A stretch of 64,000 nucleotides of DNA from Pseudomonadota bacterium (GCA_023460395.1 JAEWQB010000010.1:248001-312000), one strand, 5' to 3'; shown: positions 24,481-34,402, counted from the stretch's first letter. Notes: a model not told the origin generated them from the letters alone. A program made the numbers and translations.

Positions 24481-25416
24481 ATGGAACGCCGCTCCGCGTC
24501 AGGCTCACAGCATCTATCATCAAAGGTGTTCCTACCACAATCCATGAAGAGTGAAAAATTTACCAGCTTCTTTCAAGGCGAAGCCCTTCTCCGGCTCCAT
24601 CAGGCAATTGACCTTGCGCTGGCGGAAGATGGGCCGGACCTTACGTCCCAGGCCGTCTTTCCCCCCGGACACGTTCTGCATGCCCGCATCATAGCCAAGC
24701 AGGACACACTGGTCGCCGGACTGCTTATCGCGCCTATCGTTATGGAACGGTGTGGTCAGGGAAGCTGGGCATGGTCGCCCCATGTGCAGGAAGGAGACTT
24801 CGTTCCCGACCGCACAGAGGTTGCCAGTATCAGCGCGGATGCCGCAAGGCTGCTTAAAGCCGAACGCATTATCCTGAACTTCCTTACCCACCTCTCCGGC
24901 ATTGCCAACCTCACGCGGGAATACGTTCTCACTCTGGAAGGGACGGGCACGCGGCTGCTGGATACGCGAAAGACACTTCCCGGCCTGCGGTATCCTGAAA
25001 AATACGCCGTTTTGGTAGGCGGCGGGCATAATCACAGAAAAAATCTCGCGGAAATGCTCATGCTGAAGGACAACCACATTGACCTTGCCGGAGGTATAGC
25101 CCCCGCAGTGGAACGCCTTCGCGCGTCATACGCCCCATGTCCTCCCATTGAAGTGGAATGCCGCACCATGGACGAGGTGCGGCAGGCCATCGCTTGCGGG
25201 GTAGACCGTATCATGCTGGATAACATGACGCTGGACGCCATGCGCGAGGCTCTTGCCATCATCCCCGCAGCTATTGAAACGGAAGTCAGCGGCGGCGTGA
25301 CATTACAAAGCATGCGCGCCATCGCCTCTGTGTCTGAATACGGGCCGGATTTCATTTCCGTGGGCCGTCTTACCCATTCCGCGCCCATGGCGGACTTCAG
25401 CATGCTGGTGGAATAA
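24481..25416 (+). CDS. nadC: Nicotinate-nucleotide diphosphorylase (quinolinate phosphoribosyltransferase)
   Basis: NadC converts quinolinate and PRPP to nicotinate mononucleotide, the last step of the de novo pathway. The conserved features are EDGPDLTSQAVF near residue 43 with the usual family N-terminus, LNFLTHLSGIANLT near 130-143, DTRKTLPGLRYPEKYAVLVGGGHNHR near 161-186, KDNHI and EVECRTMDEVRQA near 227-239, and SGGVT near 278. The first ATG at 24481 has only a weak GGA; a second ATG at 24544 begins at the more usual family start and cannot be excluded. It is the first gene of nadC-nadA-nadB, 38 bases before nadA. Confidence 0.95.
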   Translation: MERRSASGSQHLSSKVFLPQSMKSEKFTSFFQGEALLRLHQAIDLALAEDGPDLTSQAVFPPGHVLHARIIAKQDTLVAGLLIAPIVMERCGQGSWAWSPHVQEGDFVPDRTEVASISADAARLLKAERIILNFLTHLSGIANLTREYVLTLEGTGTRLLDTRKTLPGLRYPEKYAVLVGGGHNHRKNLAEMLMLKDNHIDLAGGIAPAVERLRASYAPCPPIEVECRTMDEVRQAIACGVDRIMLDNMTLDAMREALAIIPAAIETEVSGGVTLQSMRAIASVSEYGPDFISVGRLTHSAPMADFSMLVE

Positions 25417-25454
25417 TCCGGTTCCGCAACCGAGACGCTTCAAGAGGAAAACAC

Positions 25455-26489
25455 ATGACCACGAATGCCGAAACCATAGACCGCATCCGCCATCAACTGG
25501 GCGACAGTCTTGCCATTCTGGGACACCACTATCAGGCTGATTCTGTCATCTGCCATGTGGACATGAAGGGAGATTCACTGGAACTGGCCCGCCGGGTGGA
25601 ATCAGTAGAAGCGGAGCACATTGTCTTTTGCGGCGTTTATTTTATGGGAGAATCCGCCGCGCTGCTGGCCCGCCATGGTCAGAAAGTCTATCTTCCCGAA
25701 ACGGATGCCAACTGTGTTATGTCTCAGATGGCCCCTGCCGAACGTGTGGACGCGGTGCTCACCCGCCTCGCGCGGGAAGGGCGTAGCATAGTGCCCCTCA
25801 CCTACGTGAACTCGTCCATTGGAGTTAAGGCCGTGTGCGGGCGGCATGGCGGTTCCGTCTGCACTTCCGCCAACGCGGAAACCATGCTGCGGTGGGCCAT
25901 GGAGAGAGGAGATGCCGTGCTCTTCATTCCCGATAAAAATTTGGGGCGCAACACTGCCAACCGGATGGGAATTCCCGAAGACGAACGGCACATCCTGAAC
26001 ATACGCCAAAACGGCGAAGCGCTGGATATGGACGCAGTGCGTCAGGCCCGCCTGCTTCTGTGGCCCGGCCTGTGCGCTATTCACGCCCGGTTTAATCTGC
26101 GGCAGATAGCGACCGTGCGCGACACGCATCCCGGCATACGGGTTGTGGTTCACCCAGAATGCTCCCCCGAAGTGGTCGCCGCTTCCGATGCGGCTGGCTC
26201 TACCTCGTTCATTATCCGCTACGTGGCGGAAGCGCCCGACGGGGCCAGCATCGCTATCGGCACAGAAATCAACCTTGTGGAACGTCTCGCAAGAGAATAC
26301 GAAGGACGGAAAACCATCGTCCCCCTGCTGGAAAGCGCCTGCTCTCATATGGCGAGTGTCACAGAGAGCAAGCTTGCCTGCACGCTTACTCACGTTGCGG
26401 AAGGCACCGCGCAGGAGGTACTTGTTCCCATCGGCTTTGCCGACCACGCCCGCATCGCGCTGGAACGCATGCTGCGCGCCTGCGCCTGA
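25455..26489 (+). CDS. nadA: Quinolinate synthase
   Basis: NadA condenses iminoaspartate with dihydroxyacetone phosphate to quinolinate, using an oxygen-sensitive [4Fe-4S] cluster. The 344-residue protein has the family motifs ILGHHYQADSVI near residue 20, FCGVYFMGESAA near 58, LPETDANCVMSQMAP near 80 and FIPDKNLGRNTA near 160. Cluster-ligand candidates are Cys in CVMSQMAP, CGRHGGSVC and HPECSPEV, and the C-terminal ESACSHMAS. An AGAGGA site is 6-8 bases before the ATG. It stands between nadC and nadB. The product of nadB is its substrate, so cotranscription makes sense. Confidence 0.97.
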   Translation: MTTNAETIDRIRHQLGDSLAILGHHYQADSVICHVDMKGDSLELARRVESVEAEHIVFCGVYFMGESAALLARHGQKVYLPETDANCVMSQMAPAERVDAVLTRLAREGRSIVPLTYVNSSIGVKAVCGRHGGSVCTSANAETMLRWAMERGDAVLFIPDKNLGRNTANRMGIPEDERHILNIRQNGEALDMDAVRQARLLLWPGLCAIHARFNLRQIATVRDTHPGIRVVVHPECSPEVVAASDAAGSTSFIIRYVAEAPDGASIAIGTEINLVERLAREYEGRKTIVPLLESACSHMASVTESKLACTLTHVAEGTAQEVLVPIGFADHARIALERMLRACA

Positions 26490-26542
26490 CACATCTTCCC
26501 CACGACAATCCGGGCACCGGACTGCCGCGAAAAGGACCGGAC

Positions 26543-28126
26543 ATGAGCACATACCGACATATCACTCCCGTTCTCATCATCGGCTCCGGCATTGCCGGTT
26601 GTACCACCGCCCTCACGCTTGCGGACCACGGCGTGGAATGCACGCTTATCACCACAGGGGACAAACTGGACGGCGGCAACTCCGCGCTGGCTCAGGGAGG
26701 CATTGTCTATAAAGCGGCCTCCGGCGACCCCAAGATGCTGGAAAAAGATATTCTGGTCGCCGGGCACAGCCGAAACTACCGCACTGCGGTACGTTTTCTC
26801 GCCAATAACGGCCCAGAGGCCGTGCACGATATTTTGGTGGATAGGCTAGGTATTCCGTTCGCCAAAGCGGAGGACGACTCGGAATGCGAGTGGGATCTTA
26901 CCAGAGAAGGCGGTCACGGTGTTCCCCGTATTCTGCATTGCGCGGATTACACCGGACGGGCCATTATGGACGGTCTTGTTGAAGCCGTGGCCCACCACCC
27001 CAACATCACTATATTGCCCAACCGCACCGCCGTGGACTTGCTCACCAGCCATCACCACGTCTGCGGGCAGGAATTCCGGTATCAACTGAACAACCAGTGC
27101 GTGGGTGCCTATGTGTTCAATGAGCAACTGCGGCACGTGGAAACCATGCTGGCACAGTTTACGGTGCTGGCTACCGGCGGTGTGGGGCAGGTTTATTTGC
27201 ACACCACCAACAGCGCTTCTTCCATCGGTTCCGGGCTTTCCATGGCGTACCGGGCCGGTGCCCGCATCCACAACGCAGAGTATGTCCAGTTTCACCCCAC
27301 CGCGCTCTACCATCGCTCTGACCGGCGCTTCCTCATCACAGAGGCCATGCGCGGAGAAGGGGCGCGGCTGGTGGATGCGGAAGGAGAACCGTTTATGCAG
27401 CGGTATGACGCTCGTTCCGACCTTGCCCCCCGCGATATCGTAGCCCGCGCCATTGTTGAAGAAATGCTCAAAAAGGGCGAAGATTGCGTGTATTTGGACA
27501 CCTCGCGGATGCACCATGATCTGGCTCTCCGCTTCCCCACCATTTTCCGGCGGTGTCTGGAGTTGGGCATTGATATCCGCAAAGACCCCATTCCCGTGGT
27601 TCCCGCCGCCCATTATTTTTGCGGCGGTGTGCTGGCTGATCCGCGGGCCCGTACCACGGTGGAGCGGCTGTATGCCGTGGGAGAATGCAACTGCACAGGC
27701 TTGCATGGAGCCAATCGCCTTGCCTCCACATCGTTGCTGGAAGCGCTCTTATGGGGAAAATCTGCCGCGGAGGATATTTCTCACCGCATGTCCCGCAAGT
27801 TGAGCAAACGGCTAAAAGACACCGTTCCCGATTGGCAACCCATGGGCGAAGAACATAATGACGACCCCGCCCTCATTGCGCAAGACTGGGCACGCATTCG
27901 CCACACCATGTGGAACTATGTGGGTATTACCCGTACCAAAAGCCGCTTGAGCCGGGCCGTGGAAGATATGAGCGATTTATTGCGCAACGTTCACGACTTT
28001 TATAAACGCACGCCGCTTTCCAAGCGACTCATCGATTTGTTCCATGGCGGGCAGGCGGCCTACGTGATTACCCATGCCGCATGGCGCAATAAAGACAGCG
28101 TGGGTTGCCATTACCGCGTGGACTAG
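26543..28126 (+). CDS. nadB: L-aspartate oxidase
   Basis: NadB oxidises aspartate to iminoaspartate, feeding NadA; in anaerobes fumarate can accept the electrons. The start at 26543 has AAAGGA 8 bases upstream and leads directly into the FAD-binding motif VLIIGSGIAGCTTAL near residue 10; a much longer upstream frame is a shadow of nadA. The 527-residue protein includes NSALAQGGI near 44, the HPTALYH substrate-side motif near 252, RGEGARLVDAEGEPFMQRYD near 271-290 and GLHGANRLASTSLLEALLWG near 388-407. It follows nadA by 53 bases and is the last gene of the operon. Confidence 0.97.
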   Translation: MSTYRHITPVLIIGSGIAGCTTALTLADHGVECTLITTGDKLDGGNSALAQGGIVYKAASGDPKMLEKDILVAGHSRNYRTAVRFLANNGPEAVHDILVDRLGIPFAKAEDDSECEWDLTREGGHGVPRILHCADYTGRAIMDGLVEAVAHHPNITILPNRTAVDLLTSHHHVCGQEFRYQLNNQCVGAYVFNEQLRHVETMLAQFTVLATGGVGQVYLHTTNSASSIGSGLSMAYRAGARIHNAEYVQFHPTALYHRSDRRFLITEAMRGEGARLVDAEGEPFMQRYDARSDLAPRDIVARAIVEEMLKKGEDCVYLDTSRMHHDLALRFPTIFRRCLELGIDIRKDPIPVVPAAHYFCGGVLADPRARTTVERLYAVGECNCTGLHGANRLASTSLLEALLWGKSAAEDISHRMSRKLSKRLKDTVPDWQPMGEEHNDDPALIAQDWARIRHTMWNYVGITRTKSRLSRAVEDMSDLLRNVHDFYKRTPLSKRLIDLFHGGQAAYVITHAAWRNKDSVGCHYRVD

Positions 28127-28172
28127 CGGGATATCCCGTCCTACCCCCGTCCACGCAACAAACAACGATATG

Positions 28173-28201
28173 GGCGGGTAGGCAAAGTCTGTCTACCCGC
28201 C
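28173..28201. terminator. Possible shared terminator between nadB and the Hpt-STAS gene
   Basis: A 9-bp perfect stem GGCGGGTAG (28173-28181) pairs with CTACCCGCC (28193-28201), with an 11-base loop, in the gap between two convergent genes. There is no T-tract on either side, so it is not a classic terminator. Confidence 0.5.
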
Positions 28202-28202
28202 A

Positions 28203-29963
28203 TTAAGACACTGATGGCAGGAGCGTAGTCAACCCCACACGCTCTAAAATTGCGCTGTCCATGCCGCTCACGCGCAAAACCTCGCACACTGTGGTGGGGC
28301 ATGCGCCGCAGCCGCGTAGGGAAATTCCGCGTGCTTGCGCACTGGACCGGGCCGCCAGCAGCAGTTGTATGAGAGTCAGGTCCGTCCGGTTCACGGCGCT
28401 CATATCAATATCCACACATGCATGGCTATCCATGAGTTCCAGCAACGCTTCCCGCAGCGCAGCGGCGTTGCCAACGGAAACATCGGCGCCCAGATGCAGT
28501 GTGGCCCCCGATTCGTTGGTGGAAATTGTGAAGCCGCAGAGCGTCTGTCCCGCGCAGGGGGAAGTCTCCCGATCTTCGCAGGATACAACGCATAGCGGTT
28601 CCCCCACCCCTCTTGCTTCGGTCTGGGAGGCGGCCCCCTCTTCCGCTTCACGTACCGCCTCGTTTAATTGGGTACCGTCTTCGTTTGGCTTGGCAGCGTC
28701 TTCGTCTAATTTGATGACGCCTTCGGCTGGTTCCAAGCGCAGGCGCATACCACCGGCTTCGTTTTCTACAACATCCCGACGCGAGAGCAGTTCCTCGTCC
28801 AGCCATGGCTGATCGGCATATTCTCCCGAATCAACAAATAAATCCGCGTCTGGATCGTCAGCCTGCAACGCAGCGGAAAACGAATGGCTCGCGCCTTGCT
28901 CCGGGGTTCCTCCGTCTGCCTTTCCTGAAGATGTTTCCGTATTCCCCCACACATCCGTGTCTGCCAGCGTGGTTTCGGACAGTTCTGGAACATCCCACTC
29001 TCCAAAGCCCCCTTGTGCGCTCATGTCACCGGGGTCGTCCCATGGCTCGAAGGGAACACGAGCCGCTTCCCGCATCCGGCGCATGGCGCGGTCGTATTCC
29101 GCCATTAATTCTTCCAGCCCCTCAATGGCAGCGGACGGTTCCGCCCTTTTCGAAGTTCGCTCCAGAGAAGATCGTTCCGCGCTCTCCCCGCTGCCACGTG
29201 TCCATGCTTGACGCCCGGCAAGAACCGCAGCCGCGTCCACCACATGAATCTGCCGTCTGGGAATCATGAACGCCGAATCCACAAGATCCGGCGCGAGAAT
29301 AGTGGAAAAAAGAATATAAAGCCGTGAAAGAGGGGGGGATTCCCCGTCTTCCTGCTGACATACAGAAAGTATCAATCCGCTTTTCTGGAGGTAATCAAAT
29401 ACGGCAAAGGGAGTGATTCCCTTCGCCGCGATATCGTTTTCCCAAGAAAATTCGAGAACATATAGAAACGTTTCGCCACCAAGACAGCGTTCCAACTCGG
29501 CGTCCCGTACATGCAGCGACGGTGCGCCGCCGGGCAGCAATACCGGATATTCCGGCCCCGCGCCCAATGCGCCACCCGCGTGAAGCAGCCCCCGCACCGA
29601 AGCGTGAGCATCCGCAAGCAACGCCTCGTCTTCCGCCCCGACACTCCGCCCCCCTGTGTCTATTATCCGACGCACAAGCGAACAGCAGCGCAACACAGCC
29701 TTCACCATGGGGTCTTCCAAAGTAATGTGACCGCTAAGCACCGTGGAAAGCAGCGTTTCGGTATCTTCTGTCAATTGCCGCAATGTTTGCATGCGCAACA
29801 GCTCGGCTCCGCAACGCAGGCTATGCATAACCCTAAAGATATGCGTGAGCGACTGCGCGTCGGCGCTGCTTCCCACGACCTCAAGTTCAAGAATATACGG
29901 CTCTGCCTCAGTTAAGGATTCTGCGGCATGCTGCGTAAATAGATCAAGAAGTGCGCTGGACAT
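28203..29963 (-). CDS. Hpt (CheA P1-like) + STAS domain protein
   Basis: From the ATG at 29963 (GGAG 8 bases upstream) the protein has 586 residues; a longer frame from 30065 lacks a ribosome site. The N-terminal 100 residues form an Hpt/P1 helical bundle with FRVMHSLRCGAELL near 43-56, in which His47 lines up with the phospho-accepting His of CheA. A middle globular part (about 150-260, ELERCLGGETFLYVLEFSWEND) is CheA-P2-like at best, followed by a long low-complexity acidic stretch (about 290-470). The C-terminus (about 480-586) resembles a STAS domain, with VDIDMSAVNRTDLTLIQLL. No kinase ATP domain or receiver is present. Function unknown; it may pass phosphate to or from another protein. 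Confidence 0.75.
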   Translation of the reverse strand: MSSALLDLFTQHAAESLTEAEPYILELEVVGSSADAQSLTHIFRVMHSLRCGAELLRMQTLRQLTEDTETLLSTVLSGHITLEDPMVKAVLRCCSLVRRIIDTGGRSVGAEDEALLADAHASVRGLLHAGGALGAGPEYPVLLPGGAPSLHVRDAELERCLGGETFLYVLEFSWENDIAAKGITPFAVFDYLQKSGLILSVCQQEDGESPPLSRLYILFSTILAPDLVDSAFMIPRRQIHVVDAAAVLAGRQAWTRGSGESAERSSLERTSKRAEPSAAIEGLEELMAEYDRAMRRMREAARVPFEPWDDPGDMSAQGGFGEWDVPELSETTLADTDVWGNTETSSGKADGGTPEQGASHSFSAALQADDPDADLFVDSGEYADQPWLDEELLSRRDVVENEAGGMRLRLEPAEGVIKLDEDAAKPNEDGTQLNEAVREAEEGAASQTEARGVGEPLCVVSCEDRETSPCAGQTLCGFTISTNESGATLHLGADVSVGNAAALREALLELMDSHACVDIDMSAVNRTDLTLIQLLLAARSSAQARGISLRGCGACPTTVCEVLRVSGMDSAILERVGLTTLLPSVS

Positions 29964-30277
29964 ACGATAAACTCCATACCCCACGGCGTGCATGGGGAAA
30001 CTCCCGGCAAAAAAACACAGACGACCAGCAAAAACCGGCACACCGCACAGGTACCGCTTTTGCAAACCCGCCAGCCCACAAAATACTCAACCATCACTGG
30101 TGAGTGTAAAAATAGCGTACCCTTATTTTGTTACGCAGACAAATTATTCCGCCTATACCCGCCTTGAGGTGTTCCGCGATTCCCTGTATTCCAGTAGACA
30201 CGACTTCCGTTATGCGGCACCGGGCACTTTCGCCACCGGGCCACGTATTCGGGATGTCCAAATTCAGGAGCGTGCAT
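29964..30277. other. Divergent intergenic region before the M16 peptidase gene
   Basis: About 310 bases without a clear gene. Inverted repeats ACTCA / TGAGT (near 30086-30106) and GCGTA / TACGC (near 30115-30136) lie in the centre and could serve either divergent gene. A possible -35 TTGTTA (30129) with CCTATA about 18 bases on gives a weak promoter for the peptidase gene. Confidence 0.4.
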
Positions 30278-33016
30278 ATGCTATTTCACCGCGTTTCCGG
30301 CTTGTTATCCGGGGTCGTCATTGCTCTTGTGATGACCGCCGTTTCGTTTTCCGATAACCCGTTACCGAATCATAAAGGGATCACGTTGCCGACCGTTACC
30401 GCTTCTTTCATCCCTTCGGCTGAGGCCTCTGTTCCTCCCGGAGATACCCCATCTGAAACACCGTCATGGGGTGCCGACATTACCCGGCTGCCCAACGGGC
30501 TTACCGTTCTGACACTTAAGGACACGCGTTTTCCCCTTGCCTCCGTCCGTCTCTACGTGCATGCCGGTTCCGCTTATGAAACACCAAAACAGGCTGGCAT
30601 CAGCCATTTGCTGGAACATATGGTCTTCAAGGGAACGGAAAAACGTCCCAAGGGCGGCGCGGCAGGCGATATTGAAGCCATTGGCGGGTATATAAATGCC
30701 GCTACCAGCTTCGACTACACTGTCTATCTTGCGGATGTGCCCTCCGCTCATTGGAAAACAGGTATGGATGTCCTTAGCGACATGGCCTTTCATGCCGCCG
30801 TTGATCCCGATGAATTGGAATCAGAGAAAAAAGTGGTTCTTTCCGAATTGGAACGGGGTGAAGATAATCCCAGCCAGCTTCTTTTCAAAAGGATCACCGC
30901 CGACTCGCTCGCGGGCACTCCGTATGCTCGGCCCATCATAGGCTTTCGGGATACAGTAAGCGGATTTACCCGCGACGACATTACCGAATACATTGCCACG
31001 CACTACCAGCCCCAGTCCATGCTGCTGGTTGTGGCTGGCGATGTGGACCCGCAGGAAGTGCTGCGCGAAGCGGAGCGCCTGTTTGGCGACCTGCGCAACA
31101 CCCATCCTGTCACCCCCCCCATGGCTGTGGACGTAAACAGGCTGGGTGCCGGTCCCACCGTTACCGTGGAACAGGGGAAATGGAATAAGGTATACTTAAG
31201 CGCCGCATTGCCCATTCCCGGATTCCCCGACTCCCGGAGCACCGCTCTTGAAGTGTTGGCCCAGTTGCTGGGCGGGGACCGCACCTCCTCACTGTACCGT
31301 ACCTTCAAATACGATTCGCAGTTGGTGGACGATATTTCCGTGGGGGCCTACACCTTTGAACGGGTCGGCCTCTTATATCTTACCGCCGTGTTGGATGCGG
31401 AAAAGCTGCCCACCTTCTGGAAAGAGCTTACGCAAACGCTATCCGGCCTGTCCGCCACCATGTTCAGCGACGAGGAACTGGAACGCGCCCGCCTGAATCT
31501 TGAGGACGCCATGTTCCGCACCAAGGAAACCCTGCCCGGCTTAACGTCAAAAATTGGCATGTACCAATTTTTCAGCGAGGGAGAACAGGGAGAAGCCAAT
31601 TATCTCCATAGTCTGCGCCAAGTGGACCGAGATGAATTGGAAAACGTTATCCGCACGTTTATCCGTCCCGACAAACTGCACGCGGTTATCCTCACTCCAG
31701 AAAACGCACCGGGAGTGGACGCCGTCAGTCTGAAGCAAGATGTGCTGGCGGCATGGCCCGGTGCTGCAACCAGTACCGCCCAAACCGCCACGCCCCCCGA
31801 AGCTTCAAAGACCGAAGTGCTGGATATAGGAAAAGGCCGCAAGGTTATCCTTATTCCCGACAATACCCTGCCCTACGTGTCCATGGACATGGTGTTTCAG
31901 GGGGGAGACGCCCTGCTTTCACCGGACAGCCAAGGACTAGCGGAGCTTGCCGCGCGAACCCTGACCAAAGGCACCGCGCTTTATGACGCAACCGCCATGG
32001 AAGAGTTCCAGTCCAACCGCGCTTCTGTCATCAGCGCGGGAGCGGGAAGGCAAACCTTCAGTGTCCGCGCCCGGTTCCCCTCGCGGTTCAACGCGGACAT
32101 GCTCACGCTGTTCCACGATGTTATTCTTTCTCCCGCCTTTGCCGCAGAAGAAGTGCAACGCGAGATTACCGGGCAAAAAGCCGCTATACAATCACGCGAG
32201 GACCAACCACTGGGTCTTGCCTTCCGGCGCATGTTCCCCTTCTTGTTCCAATCCGAGCCGTACCGCTTTCTCCATATGGGCGATGCCGCCACGCTGGACA
32301 CCCAGACACGCGAAACAGTGACCCGGTTCTGGCAACGGCAGTCCGGTCAGCCGTGGGTACTCTCCGTCTGCGGCAGCTTTGACCGGGAATCCATTCTCCG
32401 CCTCGCGCAAAGCTTGCCCACACCGGGGGAAAAGCCGCAAACTGTCGGCACTCCCACATGGGGTACCGGTCACGAGCAGACACTGACGCTGGAAGACCGC
32501 AATCAGGCACACCTGCTCATGGTCTTCAAAACCGCTCCCCTTGGCTCGGAAGACGCTCCGGCTCTGGATTTACTCCAAGCCATTCTGAGCGGGCAAAGCG
32601 GATTACTGTTCAACGACCTCCGGGATAAACACGGGCTGGGTTACACCGTTACCGCCTTCCCGTGGCAAACGGATCGCGCGGGAATGCTCATTTTCTATAT
32701 TGGTACGGAGCCAGAAAAAGAACAGCAGGCATTGGATGGTTTTCGCCGGGTCATCGGCGACCTGCACACCACCCTGCTGCCCGATACGCAACTGACCCGC
32801 GGAAAAAACCTGTTGCGCGGCGATTACTACCGTGATCACCAAAGCTTGGGGAGCCGTAGCGGCGAAGCAGCCGCCCTTGCCATTTCCGGCTTCCCGCTGG
32901 ACATGAACCGCACCAGTATCGAAAAAGCGGAACAACTGACGGCGGATGACTTGCGCACGCTTTCGCGCAAGTATCTAAAACCGGAAGAAGCGTACATTAT
33001 CCGCGTGGTTCCATAA
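30278..33016 (+). CDS. M16 family zinc peptidase (pitrilysin type), exported
   Basis: The ATG at 30278 has AGGAG 7 bases upstream and begins a signal peptide (LFHRVSGLLSGVVIALVMTAVSF); an upstream frame from 30128 has no such site. The 912-residue protein carries the inverted zinc motif HLLEH near residue 109 with the third ligand Glu about 76 residues on in SEKKVVLSELERGEDNPS. The second half (about 500-912) repeats the fold without zinc ligands, as in two-domain M16 proteases such as PqqL/YmxG relatives. It probably degrades peptides in the periplasm or as a membrane-anchored enzyme. The C-terminal half keeps RxxGLGYTV in the lid region. Ends in a terminator. Confidence 0.92.
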   Translation: MLFHRVSGLLSGVVIALVMTAVSFSDNPLPNHKGITLPTVTASFIPSAEASVPPGDTPSETPSWGADITRLPNGLTVLTLKDTRFPLASVRLYVHAGSAYETPKQAGISHLLEHMVFKGTEKRPKGGAAGDIEAIGGYINAATSFDYTVYLADVPSAHWKTGMDVLSDMAFHAAVDPDELESEKKVVLSELERGEDNPSQLLFKRITADSLAGTPYARPIIGFRDTVSGFTRDDITEYIATHYQPQSMLLVVAGDVDPQEVLREAERLFGDLRNTHPVTPPMAVDVNRLGAGPTVTVEQGKWNKVYLSAALPIPGFPDSRSTALEVLAQLLGGDRTSSLYRTFKYDSQLVDDISVGAYTFERVGLLYLTAVLDAEKLPTFWKELTQTLSGLSATMFSDEELERARLNLEDAMFRTKETLPGLTSKIGMYQFFSEGEQGEANYLHSLRQVDRDELENVIRTFIRPDKLHAVILTPENAPGVDAVSLKQDVLAAWPGAATSTAQTATPPEASKTEVLDIGKGRKVILIPDNTLPYVSMDMVFQGGDALLSPDSQGLAELAARTLTKGTALYDATAMEEFQSNRASVISAGAGRQTFSVRARFPSRFNADMLTLFHDVILSPAFAAEEVQREITGQKAAIQSREDQPLGLAFRRMFPFLFQSEPYRFLHMGDAATLDTQTRETVTRFWQRQSGQPWVLSVCGSFDRESILRLAQSLPTPGEKPQTVGTPTWGTGHEQTLTLEDRNQAHLLMVFKTAPLGSEDAPALDLLQAILSGQSGLLFNDLRDKHGLGYTVTAFPWQTDRAGMLIFYIGTEPEKEQQALDGFRRVIGDLHTTLLPDTQLTRGKNLLRGDYYRDHQSLGSRSGEAAALAISGFPLDMNRTSIEKAEQLTADDLRTLSRKYLKPEEAYIIRVVP

Positions 33017-33087
33017 CCCCCGCGATTCCGCGAAGCGCCCATCCGGCACCGCGCAACACGTTTTCACATTCTCCCACGCATACAGTC

Positions 33088-33123
33088 AGAGGCCCCGGCT
33101 ACATCCGGGGCCTCTATATTTCC
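33088..33123 (+). terminator. Terminator after the M16 peptidase gene
   Basis: A 10-bp stem GAGGCCCCGG (33089-33098) pairs with CCGGGGCCTC (33105-33114) around a six-base loop and is followed by a T-rich tract with two A interruptions (TATATTTCC). Confidence 0.85.
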
Positions 33124-33151
33124 CCTCTCTACGCAGCGCACGCGACACGTG

Positions 33152-33180
33152 TTGTCTTTCCGGCAAAAAACACGTATTAG
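33152..33180 (+). promoter_or_regulatory. Candidate ychF promoter
   Basis: TTGTCT (33152-33157) and TATTAG (33175-33180) are separated by 17 bases, each four of six matches to the sigma-70 boxes, and lie 46 bases before the ychF start and just after the previous terminator. Confidence 0.5.
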
Positions 33181-33225
33181 GCCCCCGGACCCGGAGGGTT
33201 CCCATCTTTTTTTCGGAGAAACACC

Positions 33226-34326
33226 ATGGCACTGAGCATAGGCATCGTCGGCCTGCCCAACGTGGGCAAATCCACTCTGTTCAACGCGTTGACCAAGGCC
33301 CAAAACGCCGAGTCAGCCAACTATCCTTTCTGCACCATTGAACCGAACAAGGCCACCGTGCCCGTACCGGACCCCCGTGTGGAAGTGCTGGCGGATATCG
33401 CCAAGCCCCAGCGAGTCTTAAACGCCACGGTAGACTTCATTGATATTGCGGGACTGGTGCGTGGTGCCAGCAAAGGCGAAGGTCTGGGCAACCAATTTTT
33501 GGGCAATATCCGCGAAGCCGCCGCCATTTTGGAAGTGGTACGCTGCTTTGACGACGAAAATATTACCCACGTGGATGGCTCTGTGAACCCCCTGCGGGAT
33601 ATCGAAACCATAGAGACGGAACTTTTGCTGGCCGATATTCAGGCCGTGGAAAAACGCTTTGACAAGCTCCAGCGCTCTTCCAAAGGTGACAAATCCGCCC
33701 GGCCCGCAGTGGACGCCATGCAACGTCTGCTTGCCCACCTGAATGAAGGAAACCCGGCTTCCACCTTCCCTGAACGCACGCACGACGCCCTTGCTCCGCA
33801 TATGCGTGACCTTGCGCTGCTTACCGACAAGACCATCATCTACTGTGCCAACGTGGATGAAGATGGACTGATGGAAGACAATCCTCACGTGCAGCGTCTC
33901 GCTGAATTCGCGGCGACGCGGTCCTGCGAAATGGTAAAAATATGCGCGAAAGTTGAAGAAGAACTTCAGGGATTGGAAGACGCCGAGGCCAAAGAGCTGC
34001 TGGAATCTTACGGCATCACGGAAAGCGGCTTGGTGCAGGTTATCCGCACGGGCTACCGCACGTTGGGACTCAGCAGTTATTTTACCGTGGGTGAAAAAGA
34101 AGTCCGCGCGTGGACCATTCATGAAGGCTGGACCGCGCCTCAGGCCGCAGGCGTCATCCATACGGATTTTGAGCGCGGGTTCATCCGGGCGGAAGTTATC
34201 GGCTACACCGACTACGTGCGCTATAAAACCGAAGCGGCTTGCCGTTCTGCGGGGGTTCTGCGCTCAGAAGGCAAAGAATATCTCGTTAAGGATGGAGATG
34301 TGGTTCACTTCCTGTTCAATGTTTAG
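33226..34326 (+). CDS. ychF: Redox-regulated ATPase/GTPase YchF
   Basis: The 366-residue protein matches the universally conserved YchF/EngD subfamily of Obg-like P-loop NTPases: G1 GLPNVGKSTLF near residues 8-18, G3 DIAGLVRGAS near 72-81, and the altered G4 CANVDE near 206-211, where the usual NKxD is replaced, fitting the ATP rather than GTP preference of YchF. A TGS domain ends with AWTIHEGWTAPQAAGVIH near 303-320 and KDGDVVHFLFNV at the C-terminus. It binds the ribosome. A CGGAG site is 8 bases before the ATG. Confidence 0.97.
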   Translation: MALSIGIVGLPNVGKSTLFNALTKAQNAESANYPFCTIEPNKATVPVPDPRVEVLADIAKPQRVLNATVDFIDIAGLVRGASKGEGLGNQFLGNIREAAAILEVVRCFDDENITHVDGSVNPLRDIETIETELLLADIQAVEKRFDKLQRSSKGDKSARPAVDAMQRLLAHLNEGNPASTFPERTHDALAPHMRDLALLTDKTIIYCANVDEDGLMEDNPHVQRLAEFAATRSCEMVKICAKVEEELQGLEDAEAKELLESYGITESGLVQVIRTGYRTLGLSSYFTVGEKEVRAWTIHEGWTAPQAAGVIHTDFERGFIRAEVIGYTDYVRYKTEAACRSAGVLRSEGKEYLVKDGDVVHFLFNV

Positions 34327-34402
34327 TACATCTCTGCCATCGGCACGGGCGGCCCAAGTTGAAAAAACGGGTCGCCCTCCGTCACCACAACGGAGATTTG
34401 CC

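Noticed and set aside
26159..26542. Extended N-terminus of nadB reaching into nadA
   Set aside because: The 128 extra residues overlap nadA, are Arg-rich and unlike the family; the ATG at 26543 has a ribosome site.
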